A stretch of 64,000 nucleotides of DNA, from assembly GCA_903884235.1 (NCBI GenBank), contig CAISEB010000004.1, positions 1 to 64,000 of the forward strand, in the 5' to 3' direction. Under the pieces are notes generated by a model. That model was given only the letters and a program-made list of their open reading frames with translations, was not told the origin of the DNA and searched no databases. The stretch is from an uncultured Pseudomonadota bacterium (GTDB lineage: Bacteria; Pseudomonadota; Gammaproteobacteria; Steroidobacterales; Steroidobacteraceae). Shown in pieces: positions 45,150-55,789 of this stretch; the stretch's first letter is position 1; each line of letters begins with the position of its first letter. The translations under genes were made by a program, and so were the position numbers.

Positions 45150-45626
45150 ATGGCCGCCATCCAGATCGCCCCTGCCCGTCGTGGCGACGCCGCCCGCCTC
45201 GCCGCGATGTCGCGCCGGCTCGTCGAGGCGGGCCTCGACCCCTGCTGGACCGAATCGCGCATCGAGCGGCACCGCCAGGACCCGGACAGCGTCGTGCTGA
45301 CCGCGCGCCTGTCGGGCACGGTCTGCGGCTTCGCGATCATGCAGTACGGCGACGAGGCGGCCCACCTCAACCTACTGGCGGTGGAGAAGGTTCAGCAGCG
45401 GCACGGCGTCGGCCGTGCGCTCGTCCAATGGCTGGAGGAGACGGCGCGCGGCGCCGGGGTGTTCCGCGTCCGCCTCGAGGTCCGCGGCAGCAACCCGGGT
45501 GCGCAGCGCTTCTATGCCGCGCTCGGCTACGAGGAGCGCGGCTGGGTCGCCGGATACTACGGTGCCGGCGAGGACGCGCTGCGCTACGAACGCGACCTCA
45601 GCGTCCGCGCGCGTCGGGTCGAATAG
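45150..45626 (+). CDS. GNAT-family N-acetyltransferase
   Basis: This 158-aa GNAT fold has the acetyl-CoA motif QQRHGVGRALVQWLEE and the terminal NPGAQRFYAALGYEERG. This layout resembles RimI-like and small-molecule acetyltransferases; the substrate cannot be told. A GACAAT hexamer lies five bases before the ATG and there is no ribosome-binding site, so the transcript may be leaderless. Confidence 0.83.
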   Translation: MAAIQIAPARRGDAARLAAMSRRLVEAGLDPCWTESRIERHRQDPDSVVLTARLSGTVCGFAIMQYGDEAAHLNLLAVEKVQQRHGVGRALVQWLEETARGAGVFRVRLEVRGSNPGAQRFYAALGYEERGWVAGYYGAGEDALRYERDLSVRARRVE

Positions 45627-45687
45627 ACCCGCACGCCAGGGCGCGAGCCCCCCGGCAGGGCGGCGCGTCCGGCCGCGCCGGTGCGAC

Positions 45688-45975
45688 TCACAGCTGTCGG
45701 ATTCGGACTGCGAGCTCGATCTGGCGGTGGCACCCGGACTTCGCCAGCACGCGCTTGAGCTGGGTGCGCACGGTGTGCACGGACACCCCCCGATCCTGCG
45801 CGATGGCCCGCGGCGCGCGCCCGAGCGCGACGTCCGCGGCGACGAGCGCCTCGGTTTCGGTGAGGTGCCAGGCGGTGCGGCTGCGCACGGCATACAAGCG
45901 GCTCTCGGCGGTGCCGTCCACCCGCTCGGGCTCCGCAGCCGGGTTTCCGCGTTCTTCCACGAACGTATTGGTCAT
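45688..45975 (-). CDS. Stand-alone LuxR-type HTH regulator
   Basis: This 95-aa protein consists almost only of a GerE/LuxR DNA-binding domain (LTETEALVAADVALGRAPR, VSVHTVRTQLKRVLAKSG). There is no receiver or ligand-binding domain. It could be controlled by abundance or by a partner. It lies downstream of the PAS histidine kinase on the same strand, but a strong hairpin separates them. ATG 45975 is chosen over TTG 45984. Confidence 0.8.
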   Translation of the reverse strand: MTNTFVEERGNPAAEPERVDGTAESRLYAVRSRTAWHLTETEALVAADVALGRAPRAIAQDRGVSVHTVRTQLKRVLAKSGCHRQIELAVRIRQL

Positions 45976-46145
45976 GTTTTTCAAGCGGTTACGTCCCAGT
46001 TAAAGACGGGGTGGCACGGTCACCCGCCGCGCGGATACCCCGTTCGGATGACAGTACCGCCGCAGGCCTCGCGGGTCCCTGAAGGTGGCTGAACAAATTC
46101 TGAAAGTCCGTGAAGGCCGCGCGACGCCGGCCGGGCTGCACGGTC

Positions 46146-46177
46146 GCGGCGTGGCGCGCATCCCCGCGCCACGCCGC
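46146..46177 (-). terminator. Strong hairpin just after the histidine kinase gene
   Basis: A perfect 13-bp stem (GCGGCGTGGCGCG with its complement) and a 6-nt loop begin 5 nt past the kinase stop. No U-tract follows on either strand, so it may be a Rho-assisted terminator or an mRNA-protecting 3' structure. Confidence 0.45.
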
Positions 46178-46182
46178 GGGCG

Positions 46183-48003
46183 CTAGGGAGCGGGGACCCA
46201 GACGCCGATGCGGGCACCGCCCGCGGCACTCCGACCGAGCTGCAGTCCGCCACCGACGGCGGTGAAGCGTTCGCGCATCGCGAGCAGGCCGAGGCTGCCG
46301 ATCCTCGCCTCGCTGCCGCTCGCGAGGCCGACCCCGTCGTCCTCGACCACCAGCCAGTACCGACCCTCGCGCCAGGCCAGCGTCACGGCCGCCCGGGTGG
46401 CCCGGGCATGGCGCCAGACGTTGGTCAGCGCCTCCTGGGCGGCGCGGAAGAACAGCAGCTTGCGCTCCGGGTCGAGCGCGGGCAGGCCTGGCGGGACGTC
46501 GACCTCGACGGGAATGCCGCTACGCTCCTGGAACTGCGCCGCATGCTGGCGGATCACGTCGCCGAGCTCGAGATGATGCAGCGCCGTCGGGAACAGGTCC
46601 TGGGTCAGCGTGCCGATGCCGCGGACCGCCTGCTCGATGATCCCGTGGATGTCATTGAGCGCGGCCACGGCGTCCTCGTCCCGCGTCGCGCGGCGCAGGC
46701 GCTCGACGCCGAGGCGCGCCGCGTACAGGTCCTGCGCCGCGCCTTCGTGGAGCGACATCGCGATCTCGCGTCGCTCCGACTCGCGGACCGCGGCGAGCCG
46801 TTCGACGACCTCGCGCAATCGCGTCCGTGACTGCTCGAGCTCGGTGACGTCGTAGCCGAGCGCCAGCACGCCGACGGCGTCGCCGGCCGCGTCGCGGTAG
46901 GGCATGAACGTGACCTCGCGCCGCCGCGTGCCGCCATCGATGTTCATCAGGATCATCATGCGCACCGACTCGCCCGCCAGCGCCCGCCTGCGCGCGTCGG
47001 CCGAGTCGCGAAACACGTCCGCTCGCAGAAAGTCCTCGCCGCGGGTGCCCTCGGCGACGACGCCCGGCCGCCCCAGGGCCCGATAATGGTCGTTGGCGAA
47101 GCGGATCCGATGGTCCGAGTCGTAGAGCACGATGGAGATGGGCACGCCGTTGGTGATCGCGCTCAACTGGCTGAGCGTGGATTGCAGGTCGTCGCGCGCG
47201 GTTCGCAGCGCCTGCAGCGCGCTGCGCTCCTCGGTCACGTCGGTGAACGTGGTGACGACGCCGACGAGCACCAGCGGCGAACCGACCCAGATCGGCTGCG
47301 TGTTGAAATCGATCCAGCGCCGACTGCCGGTGGACACGACGCCCATGAGCTGGTGGCGGACCGGCTGCCCGGTGCGCTGGGTGATGGCGGAGGAATACTC
47401 CGCGAGCGGGAACAACGTGCCGTCCTCGCGGATCGCACGCCAGCCCGGATCGATCGCGGTGCGCCCGAGAAGCTGGTCGCGGCTGAGCCCGAGGATGCGC
47501 TCTGCGGCCGGGTTCGCATCGACGATGCGCCCGTCCGGCTCCTGCATGACGAGCCCCTCGTTCATCGCCTCGAACACGCCGCGCAGGCGACTCTCGCTGC
47601 GGATCACCTCGCCGATCGACCGGAGGTGCTTGGAGACGTCGACGAAGGAGCCGCCGAAATCCGTCTCGTCCTCGCCGAGCCGCGCCCATGCGACGGTGAA
47701 GCTGCCGATGGTGCCGTCGCGGCGCAGCAGCTGGATCTCCCCCTTCCAGATCGCCCCGGTCGCGGTGACCGCGGCGGATTCTGCCCTGATGCGGTCACGG
47801 GCGGCCGCGTCCGGATAGAAGTGATCGATCTGGAGGCCGACGACCGTTTGCACGTCGAAGCCGAACATCGTGGCGAACGCCTCGTTCGCCCAGACGATCC
47901 GGCCGTGATGGGAGCGCATCAGGCCGACGATGCGGCTCTTCGCATAGGCGCTCTGCAGAGCTGGGTCCGGCGCCGGCAACGGTTCCGAGGGCGCAACGGC
48001 CAT
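46183..48003 (-). CDS. Multi-PAS sensor histidine kinase (NarL-type HisKA_3)
   Basis: This 606-aa cytoplasmic kinase has three PAS domains (about residues 20-140, 150-280, 285-410), then a HisKA_3 dimerisation domain with the phospho-acceptor histidine in AMSLHEGAAQDL, then an HATPase domain (QEALTNVWRHARA, DDGVGL). There is no transmembrane segment. HisKA_3 kinases usually signal to LuxR-type receivers; the only LuxR protein nearby lacks a receiver. The ATG at 48003 is chosen because AGGAGG lies 6 nt before it; ATG 48009 is too close. Confidence 0.9.
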   Translation of the reverse strand: MAVAPSEPLPAPDPALQSAYAKSRIVGLMRSHHGRIVWANEAFATMFGFDVQTVVGLQIDHFYPDAAARDRIRAESAAVTATGAIWKGEIQLLRRDGTIGSFTVAWARLGEDETDFGGSFVDVSKHLRSIGEVIRSESRLRGVFEAMNEGLVMQEPDGRIVDANPAAERILGLSRDQLLGRTAIDPGWRAIREDGTLFPLAEYSSAITQRTGQPVRHQLMGVVSTGSRRWIDFNTQPIWVGSPLVLVGVVTTFTDVTEERSALQALRTARDDLQSTLSQLSAITNGVPISIVLYDSDHRIRFANDHYRALGRPGVVAEGTRGEDFLRADVFRDSADARRRALAGESVRMMILMNIDGGTRRREVTFMPYRDAAGDAVGVLALGYDVTELEQSRTRLREVVERLAAVRESERREIAMSLHEGAAQDLYAARLGVERLRRATRDEDAVAALNDIHGIIEQAVRGIGTLTQDLFPTALHHLELGDVIRQHAAQFQERSGIPVEVDVPPGLPALDPERKLLFFRAAQEALTNVWRHARATRAAVTLAWREGRYWLVVEDDGVGLASGSEARIGSLGLLAMRERFTAVGGGLQLGRSAAGGARIGVWVPAP

Positions 48004-48116
48004 GGCCATCCTCCTGATCAGCGATCGATCCAAACTTGTCACAGCGCGGGGCAGGCACGCAATCCGCCCCGAACCCCGATCCCGCCGACGAAGGCAGGGG
48101 TCACGAGGCGTGCCGG

Positions 48117-49640
48117 TCAGTGGCGCGCGGGCTCCCGCCGCAGCACCCGACCGGGGTGCCGTCCGGTTGTCGCACCGCCATCGACGACCCATTCGCCGGA
48201 GACCATCACCGCCGGTATCCCCTCCGGTGCCCGTTCCGGGTCCGCGACCGTGGCGCGGTCGATCACCGTGGCCGGGTCGAACACGACGACGTCGGCGACG
48301 TATCCCGCCGCGATGCGGCCGCGATCCTTGAGGCCGAGGTTGCGTGCCGGCAGCCCGGTCATCTTGTGCACCGCCTGCTCGAGGGTCAGCGCGTGCTGCT
48401 CGCGCACGTAGCGGCCGAGGATGCGCGGGAACGTGCCGGCGCCGCGCGGATGCGCACCGTGCAGCTCGCCATCGCTGCAGAACATGATGCCGGGCTCGGC
48501 GACGAACCAGCGGACGTCGTCCTCGCTCATCGAGGTGACGATGACGTCCTCCAGCTGCTCGCCGGAGTCGACCTCGGCTTCGGTCGCCTTGATGACGCGC
48601 ATGTACGCCTCGACCGGGGTCACGCCCCAGGCCGCCGCGAACTCCTCGAGCGTGCGGCCGGCGAGCGCGGGCTCGGGCACGTAGTGCGCGATGCGGATCG
48701 CCGCGGCGCCGCCGTTGTCGAGGAGCGCCTGCGCGACCTTCGCCGGGTTGAAGAAGTCCCGATCCGGCACGATCACGCGGATCGTCGAATGCCAGTACGG
48801 ATACGGGTAGACGTCGACCCGCAGGTCGACGTGATCACGCCGCGCCGCCTCGAGCACCTGCGGGAAGCGCGTCGCGGCGAGATGCCAGTTCGAGGGCGAA
48901 CCGAGCTTGATGTGGGTGATCTCCGCCGGGATCGGCGCCTCGCGGCCGATCCTGAGCAGCTCGTTCCAGGCGGCGAACACGTCGTCGGCCTCGTCGCGGA
49001 CGTGGCTTTCGTAGAAGCCGCCGGTTGCGGCGGCGACCCGCGACAGCTCGACGACCTCCTCGGTCGTCGCGAAGTGCGCCGCCTCGTACTCGAGCCCGCT
49101 CGACAGCCCGAACGCGCCGGAGCCGAGCTCGCGGGCCAGCACGACCTTCATGACGGCGAGCTCGGCCGGCGACGATGGCCGATACAGGTCCTTGCCCATC
49201 GCCCGCGCGCGCACCGTCGCGTGCCCGACGAGGCTCGCGACATTGATCGCCGGCGGGGTCCGCTCGAGCCTGCCGAACCAGTCGGCGAGCGGGTAGTTCG
49301 ACTCGCCGTCCTGGCCGACCACGATCGTGGTCACGCCCTGGCGAGCGATCGTTGCGGCGTCGCGGTCCTCGAGCAGGCCACGGTCGCCATGGCTGTGCAT
49401 GTCGATGAAGCCGGGCGCGAGCGCGAGACCGCGCTCGTCGCGCACCTCCTCGCCGGTCCGCGCCGCCAGGTGCGCCGCCACCGCGACGATGCGCGAACCC
49501 CTGACACGCACGTCGGCGCGAAAGGCCGCCCGCCCGGTGCCGTCGTAGACCATCGCATGGCGCAGCAGCACGTCGGCCGCCGTGGCGGGCGAGGCTGCGA
49601 GAGCGAGCAGCAGCGCGAGTGGGGCGAGGACTTTCGGCAT
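48117..49640 (-). CDS. Exported D-aminoacylase-like amidohydrolase
   Basis: This 507-aa protein has a Sec signal peptide (MPKVLAPLALLLALAASPATA). The TIM-barrel amidohydrolase domain shows the metal motif FIDMHSHGD, GQDGESNYP, a GHATVR segment, ITHIKLG and the C-terminal SDGELHG. These match N-acyl-D-amino-acid deacylases. Export suggests a role on D-amino-acid derivatives from peptides or peptidoglycan, but the substrate is inferred. GGGAG lies 5 nt before the ATG at 49640. Confidence 0.88.
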   Translation of the reverse strand: MPKVLAPLALLLALAASPATAADVLLRHAMVYDGTGRAAFRADVRVRGSRIVAVAAHLAARTGEEVRDERGLALAPGFIDMHSHGDRGLLEDRDAATIARQGVTTIVVGQDGESNYPLADWFGRLERTPPAINVASLVGHATVRARAMGKDLYRPSSPAELAVMKVVLARELGSGAFGLSSGLEYEAAHFATTEEVVELSRVAAATGGFYESHVRDEADDVFAAWNELLRIGREAPIPAEITHIKLGSPSNWHLAATRFPQVLEAARRDHVDLRVDVYPYPYWHSTIRVIVPDRDFFNPAKVAQALLDNGGAAAIRIAHYVPEPALAGRTLEEFAAAWGVTPVEAYMRVIKATEAEVDSGEQLEDVIVTSMSEDDVRWFVAEPGIMFCSDGELHGAHPRGAGTFPRILGRYVREQHALTLEQAVHKMTGLPARNLGLKDRGRIAAGYVADVVVFDPATVIDRATVADPERAPEGIPAVMVSGEWVVDGGATTGRHPGRVLRREPARH

Positions 49641-49692
49641 GGACGCTCCCGGGGGTTGGCGGGTCGAGTGCAGGCGACGCCGCCCGGATGGA

Positions 49693-50292
49693 TCAGACCG
49701 CACGCGCGGTCACGAGGCGCTCGACGTAGCGGGCGATGATGTCGATCTCGAGGTTGACCACGGCGCCCGGCGCGAGTTGCCCGAGCGTCGTCACCTCGCG
49801 GGTGTGCGGGATGAGGTTGATGCCGAAGCGGCGGCCCTCCACCTCGTTGACGGTGAGGCTGACGCCCGCGAGCGTCACCGAGCCCTTGGCCGCGACATAG
49901 CGCGCGAGCGAATCCGGCACCTCGAACACGAGTCGCAGCGAGCGCGCGTCGTCCTGCGCCGTCACGACCGTCGCCAGGCCATCGACATGCCCCGTCACGT
50001 AATGGCCACCGAGCGCGTCACCGGCGCGCAGCGCCTTCTCGAGGTTGACCGGGCTGCCCGGCACGAGGCCGCCGAGCGTCGTGCGCGCCAGCGTCTCGTT
50101 CGAGACGTCGGCGGCGAAGCGGCGCCCGGCGAGGCGCGTCACCGTGAGGCACGCGCCGGCGACCGCGATGCTGTCGCCGCGTGCGACGCCATCGAGCCCC
50201 AGGCCCGCGGCATCGATCAGCATCTCGACGTCGCCGCCCTTCGGCGCCAGAGCGACGACCGAACCCACCGCCTGGACGATACCCGTGAACAT
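49693..50292 (-). CDS. ribE: Riboflavin synthase alpha subunit
   Basis: This 199-aa enzyme dismutates two lumazine molecules to riboflavin. It starts [10 protein letters not shown] and has two lumazine-binding repeats, with GACLTV in the first and GVSLTVN in the second, plus the GHYVTGHVDG segment. Its ATG overlaps the ribD stop (ATGA). The next downstream gene is the D-aminoacylase-like one rather than ribB, so the riboflavin operon is split here. Confidence 0.95.
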   Translation of the reverse strand: MFTGIVQAVGSVVALAPKGGDVEMLIDAAGLGLDGVARGDSIAVAGACLTVTRLAGRRFAADVSNETLARTTLGGLVPGSPVNLEKALRAGDALGGHYVTGHVDGLATVVTAQDDARSLRLVFEVPDSLARYVAAKGSVTLAGVSLTVNEVEGRRFGINLIPHTREVTTLGQLAPGAVVNLEIDIIARYVERLVTARAV

Positions 50293-51410
50293 CAAGCCCC
50301 CTCGCGAATGACGGGGACGAGCGTCAGGCGCAGGTCTGGCCCGACCTGGCGCACGTCCGTGTAGCGGAATTCCCAGCGATCGCCGAGGTCGTCGAGCATC
50401 GGCAGCATCGCGAGCGGCGCGCCGTCGTGCCCGAGCATGTGCGGCGCGAGATACAGCACGAACTCATCGGCGAGCCCTTCGCTGATGAAGCCGCCGGCGA
50501 GCCTGGGGCCCGCCTCCACCAGCACCTCGTTCGCATCGCGCGCAGCGAGCAGCGCGAGGACGCGGGCGAGGTCGCGGGCAGCGCCGTCCGGCAGCACCTC
50601 GACCTCCGCACCGGCCGCCTCGAGCCGGCCACGGGCCGCCGCGTCGGTCGAGTGCGTGATGATGAGCACCGGCCCGCGCTCGGCGAACAGCCTCGCGGCC
50701 GGCGACAGGATCAGGCGCGGGTCGAGCACGACGCGCAGCGGCGTGCGCCCGCGCGTCTCGAGCGATGAGTCGCGCACGCTCAGGCGGGCGTCGTCGCGAT
50801 CGACCGTGGCGGCGCCGCTCAGCACGACCGAGCTGCGCGCCCGCAGGCGCTGCACGTCCGCGCGGGCGTCCTCGGAGGTCAGCCACTGGCTCTTGCCGTT
50901 GGCAAGCGCGGTGCGCCCATCGATGCTGGCGCCGAGCTTGACGCGCAGCCATGGCCGGCCACGGCGATGGCGCGCGAGGAAGCCGACGTTGAGGCGCTCG
51001 CTCTCGCCGGCGAGGAGACCCGACTGGACCGTGATGCCGGCGGCCTCGAGGCGCGCGCCGCCACGGCCCGCCACGCGCGGATCCGGGTCGCCGACCGCGT
51101 AGACGACGCGCGCGACGCCCGCCGCGACGAGCGCCTGGGCGCAGGGCGGCGTGCGGCCCTGGTGGGCGCAAGGCTCGAGCGTGACGTAGGCGGTCGCGCC
51201 CTTCGCCGCGTCCCCCGCCGCGGCGAGCGCGAGCGCCTCGGCGTGCGGCTCGCCGGCGCGGGCATGGAAGCCCTCGCCGACCACGGCGCCGTCGCGCACG
51301 AGCACGCAACCGACGCGCGGATTGGGATCAGTGGAATAGAGGCCACGTTCCGCGAGCCGCAGCGCCCGCGCCATGTAGCCGTGGTCGGCCGCGCCGAACT
51401 CGGTGCTCAT
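50292..51410 (-). CDS. ribD: Bifunctional riboflavin deaminase/reductase
   Basis: This 372-aa protein has an N-terminal cytidine-deaminase-like domain with the zinc site [10 protein letters not shown] and [15 protein letters not shown], and a C-terminal NADPH-dependent reductase domain ([27 protein letters not shown]). It performs steps two and three of riboflavin synthesis. The ATG overlaps the nrdR stop by 4 nt. Confidence 0.96.
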   Translation of the reverse strand: MSTEFGAADHGYMARALRLAERGLYSTDPNPRVGCVLVRDGAVVGEGFHARAGEPHAEALALAAAGDAAKGATAYVTLEPCAHQGRTPPCAQALVAAGVARVVYAVGDPDPRVAGRGGARLEAAGITVQSGLLAGESERLNVGFLARHRRGRPWLRVKLGASIDGRTALANGKSQWLTSEDARADVQRLRARSSVVLSGAATVDRDDARLSVRDSSLETRGRTPLRVVLDPRLILSPAARLFAERGPVLIITHSTDAAARGRLEAAGAEVEVLPDGAARDLARVLALLAARDANEVLVEAGPRLAGGFISEGLADEFVLYLAPHMLGHDGAPLAMLPMLDDLGDRWEFRYTDVRQVGPDLRLTLVPVIREGA

Positions 51411-51943
51411 GGTCCGCGCCGGCGGCCCGGCTTGTCCTTGTCTTCGGCGCCTTCGAGGAAGGACAGCTGGTTCACCTTGACGTCGCGTCGCGGCTTGTGG
51501 CGCAGCTTCGCGATCTCGTCATGGAACGCCTCGACGTCCTGGAAGCTGCGGTACACCGACGCGAAGCGCACGTAGGCCACCTCGTCGAGGTGGCGGAGTT
51601 CCTCCATGACCAGTTCGCCGAGCAGCCGCGCGGGCACCTCGCGCTCACCGAGACCGCGCAGCTTGTGGGAGATGTGCGCAACGGCCGCGTCGATCGCGTC
51701 GTTGCCGACCGGTCGCTTCTCGAGCGACTTCTGCATGCCCGAGCGCAGCTTCGATTCGCTGAATGGCTCGCGCGTCTGGTCGCTCTTGACGACCTGCGGC
51801 ATCACGAGCTCGGCCGACTCGAAGGTCGTGAAGCGCTCGCCGCAGGCGAGGCACTCGCGGCGCCGACGGATCTGCTGGCCTTCCGCGGCGAGGCGCGAAT
51901 CGGTCACCTTGGTCTCGACGTGGGCGCAGAACGGGCAGTGCAC
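51407..51943 (-). CDS. nrdR: NrdR transcriptional repressor of ribonucleotide reductase genes
   Basis: This 178-aa protein has an N-terminal zinc ribbon (C3, C6, C31, C34) followed by an ATP-cone ([19 protein letters not shown]). The C-terminus is slightly extended and Lys/Arg-rich. NrdR senses dATP/ATP and represses nrd operons at NrdR boxes. It lies between glyA and ribD as in many gammaproteobacteria. No NrdR box was sought exhaustively. Confidence 0.96.
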   Translation of the reverse strand: MHCPFCAHVETKVTDSRLAAEGQQIRRRRECLACGERFTTFESAELVMPQVVKSDQTREPFSESKLRSGMQKSLEKRPVGNDAIDAAVAHISHKLRGLGEREVPARLLGELVMEELRHLDEVAYVRFASVYRSFQDVEAFHDEIAKLRHKPRRDVKVNQLSFLEGAEDKDKPGRRRGP

Positions 51944-51964
51944 GTCGCGCGCCCTCGGAGTCCG

Positions 51965-53272
<1,308 letters not shown>

Positions 53273-53361
53273 GGGGCGGCAGCTTCCGGGGTGATGGACC
53301 CGTTGCGGGTCGGATGGCCTCTGATTTTAGCGGAGTCGGGGGCCGCCCAGCGACGGGAAAT

Positions 53362-54321
53362 TCAGCGTTCGTGCTCGACGAAGCTGCGGACCACCCGGGA
53401 CCAGGCGCGGGCGATGTTGCGGCGGTTGTAGCCACCGCCGCCGACACCCAGCAGCCGGCCGTCGCAGAGCCGGTCGGCAATGCCGGCCAGGCGGGCCGCG
53501 GCGTGGGCGTGGGCTTCCTCGGTGTAGCGCAGGTGCGTGATCGGGTCGCCTTCGAGACTGTCGGCGCCGCATTGGAACACGATGAACTCCGGCCGGCGTG
53601 CCTCGAGGTAGGCCTCGATCCGGTCCCAGGCCGGCATGAATGCCGTGTCGCCCGAGCTCGGCGGCAGCGGGATGTTGAGCTTGGTCCCGACCGCCCTGCC
53701 CCGCCCCGCCTCGTGCGCGGCCCCGGTGCCGGGGAACAGGAACCGCCCATCCTCGTGGATGTCGGCGAAGGCGACGTCGGGATCGTCCTCGAACGCGTAG
53801 AACACGCCGTCGCCATGGTGGGCATCGATGTCGACGTAGGCGATCCGGGTCAGGCCCCAGCGCCGGCGCAACTGCTCTATCACGATGCCGGAGTCGTTGA
53901 ACACGCAGAAGCCCGAGGCATGCGCGCGCGAGGCGTGGTGGAGGCCCGCGATCGGCACGAACGCGCGCCGCGCGCGACCTTCCATGATCGCCTCGGTCGC
54001 GACCAGCGTCGCGCCGACGACGTGGCTCGCCGCGTCGTAGACCCCCTTGTAGGCCGGAGTATCACCCGCGTCGAGGTAGCCCTGGCCGTGCAGCGAGCGC
54101 TCGGCGACCAGCGACACGTAGGCCGGCTCGTGGAAGCTCTCGAGTTCCTCGCGCGTGGCGAGCCGGGGCGCCGCGAGCGCGACGCGCCCGTCCAGCTCGT
54201 CGGCCTTGAGTTCGCGCAGGAACACGTCGTGCCGGTCCGGTCCGAACGGGTGGCCTTCGCCGAAGCCGTAGCGGGCGATCTGCTCGCCCGCCACCAACAA
54301 CGTGTCACGTCGCTTCGCCAT
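53362..54321 (-). CDS. Histone deacetylase-family (HDAC/AcuC-like) amidohydrolase
   Basis: This 319-aa zinc hydrolase of the arginase/deacetylase fold shows the catalytic histidine pair in LHHASRAHASGFCVFND, the metal-binding YVDIDAHHGDG, the second metal aspartate in CGADSLEGDP and GVGGGGYN. Bacterial members deacetylate polyamines, acetoin-pathway proteins or other small amides; the substrate is unknown. It starts 12 nt after the radical SAM stop, so it probably belongs to that operon. Confidence 0.88.
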   Translation of the reverse strand: MAKRRDTLLVAGEQIARYGFGEGHPFGPDRHDVFLRELKADELDGRVALAAPRLATREELESFHEPAYVSLVAERSLHGQGYLDAGDTPAYKGVYDAASHVVGATLVATEAIMEGRARRAFVPIAGLHHASRAHASGFCVFNDSGIVIEQLRRRWGLTRIAYVDIDAHHGDGVFYAFEDDPDVAFADIHEDGRFLFPGTGAAHEAGRGRAVGTKLNIPLPPSSGDTAFMPAWDRIEAYLEARRPEFIVFQCGADSLEGDPITHLRYTEEAHAHAAARLAGIADRLCDGRLLGVGGGGYNRRNIARAWSRVVRSFVEHER

Positions 54322-54333
54322 CGACCGAGCTTA

Positions 54334-55788
54334 TCAGCTTAGCTCCGGGGGGGCAGGCCGCAGCGGCACCGCACGGCCACCGAATGCCCGCTCGACCTCG
54401 GCCCGGCGCTCCGCCAGCAGCGCCGCGCGGCCGTCCCGGTACAGCAGGTTGAACGACTCGAACGGCACCAGCCGGCCGTCCGGCTGCACCAGGTGCACGC
54501 AGGACTTCTTCATCGCGCGGACGTCGAAGTTGACCGCATCCATGAACGCCATCACGAGCACGCGGAACACGTCCCGGTAGCCGAGCGACGGCGGCGCCTC
54601 GACCGACGGCAGGCAGCACATCAGCGAGGCGAGCCGCGCCGCCTGCGCCTCCGGTCCGGCGTCGGTCGAGAACACCCGGAACACCTCGCGGCGCAGATCG
54701 GGATCGGATTCGAACACGATCGTGTTGCGGGGACCGGCCAGCAACACCTCGGGGCCGACGAACCGAGTCAGCGGCACGACGCCAGCCGGCGTCTTGATCG
54801 CGTAGCCCATCGCGAGCGCATCGGGATTGCACGGCACGGGCACGATGTCCTCCGGCCTGAACATCGGCGTCTGGGCGAGAATCGCCTGGCGCACCTCGCC
54901 GAGGGTGAGGCGCCCCGCCGGCACCCCGTCGGTGCGCCCCGCATACTGCACCGGCTGCAGCGTGACCCCGCGCACGCAGGGCTGCGCCGCGGCGAACTCG
55001 ATCAGCCGCCCGATCTCGCCGTCGTTGACGCCCCGCGCCACCGTGACGACGAGCGTCGTCGACAGGCCGACCGCGTTCAGGCGCGCGAGGGCGTCGTGGC
55101 GCACGCGCCGCAGGTCGGCGCCGCGCAACCGCATCAGCGGCTCCCGCTCCAGCGAGTCGAACTGCAGGTAGATCTCGAATGCGGGCGCGTACGCGGCGAG
55201 CCGTTCGGCGAAGCCGGCCTCGCGCGCGATGCGCACGCCGTTCGTGTTCATCATCAGGTGACGGATCGGGCGGCGCTTGGCCGCATCGAGGATCGCGAAC
55301 AGCTCCGGATGCTCGGTGGGCTCGCCACCGGACAGCTGCACGACGTCCGGCTCGCCCTCGTTGGCGACGATCGCATCGAGCATGCGCTCGATGGTCGCCA
55401 GGTCGCGATGCTGTCCGGCGCGATGGGGCCCGGAATCGGCATAGCACACGGGACAGGCGAGATTGCAGGCGTCCGTGACCTCGAGGATCGTCAGGCAGGA
55501 ATGCTGCATGTGATCCGGACACAGCCCACAGTCGTATGGGCAGCCCCAGTGCATGTCGGTGTTGAACCGCAGCGGCATCTCCGGCGGCTTGATCCACGCT
55601 TCCCGCCCGCTGCGCCAGTAGGCGGCGTCCGGCGCGACCAGCACCTTCGAGGTGCCATGCTCCGGGCACCACTTGTACATCCAGACCTCGCCGTCGCGGA
55701 TGACGTGCTTGGCCTCGATGCGGCGCAGGCAGTGCTCGCACAGCGACAGCGTCTGGTCATAGTAGAGGTAAGGTCGCACGCGTGGCAC
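54334..55788 (-). CDS. Radical SAM protein of the MJ0619/Tes-like family
   Basis: This 484-aa protein has the AdoMet [4Fe-4S] motif C108-N-L-A-C112-P-V-C115. Before it lies a cysteine-rich block (C83, C87, C90, C98 in WGCPYDCGLCPDH through HSC) and an N-terminal CxxC/CPEHG element (C17, C20, C41), as in archaeal MJ0619-type proteins. Characterised members of this family (tetraether synthase) join lipid alkyl chains by C-C bonds, so a lipid substrate is a reasonable guess but unproven. QLSGGEPTEHPELF follows the cluster. It begins 1 nt after the Lgt-like stop. Confidence 0.85.
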   Translation of the reverse strand: MPRVRPYLYYDQTLSLCEHCLRRIEAKHVIRDGEVWMYKWCPEHGTSKVLVAPDAAYWRSGREAWIKPPEMPLRFNTDMHWGCPYDCGLCPDHMQHSCLTILEVTDACNLACPVCYADSGPHRAGQHRDLATIERMLDAIVANEGEPDVVQLSGGEPTEHPELFAILDAAKRRPIRHLMMNTNGVRIAREAGFAERLAAYAPAFEIYLQFDSLEREPLMRLRGADLRRVRHDALARLNAVGLSTTLVVTVARGVNDGEIGRLIEFAAAQPCVRGVTLQPVQYAGRTDGVPAGRLTLGEVRQAILAQTPMFRPEDIVPVPCNPDALAMGYAIKTPAGVVPLTRFVGPEVLLAGPRNTIVFESDPDLRREVFRVFSTDAGPEAQAARLASLMCCLPSVEAPPSLGYRDVFRVLVMAFMDAVNFDVRAMKKSCVHLVQPDGRLVPFESFNLLYRDGRAALLAERRAEVERAFGGRAVPLRPAPPELS

Positions 55789-55789
55789 T

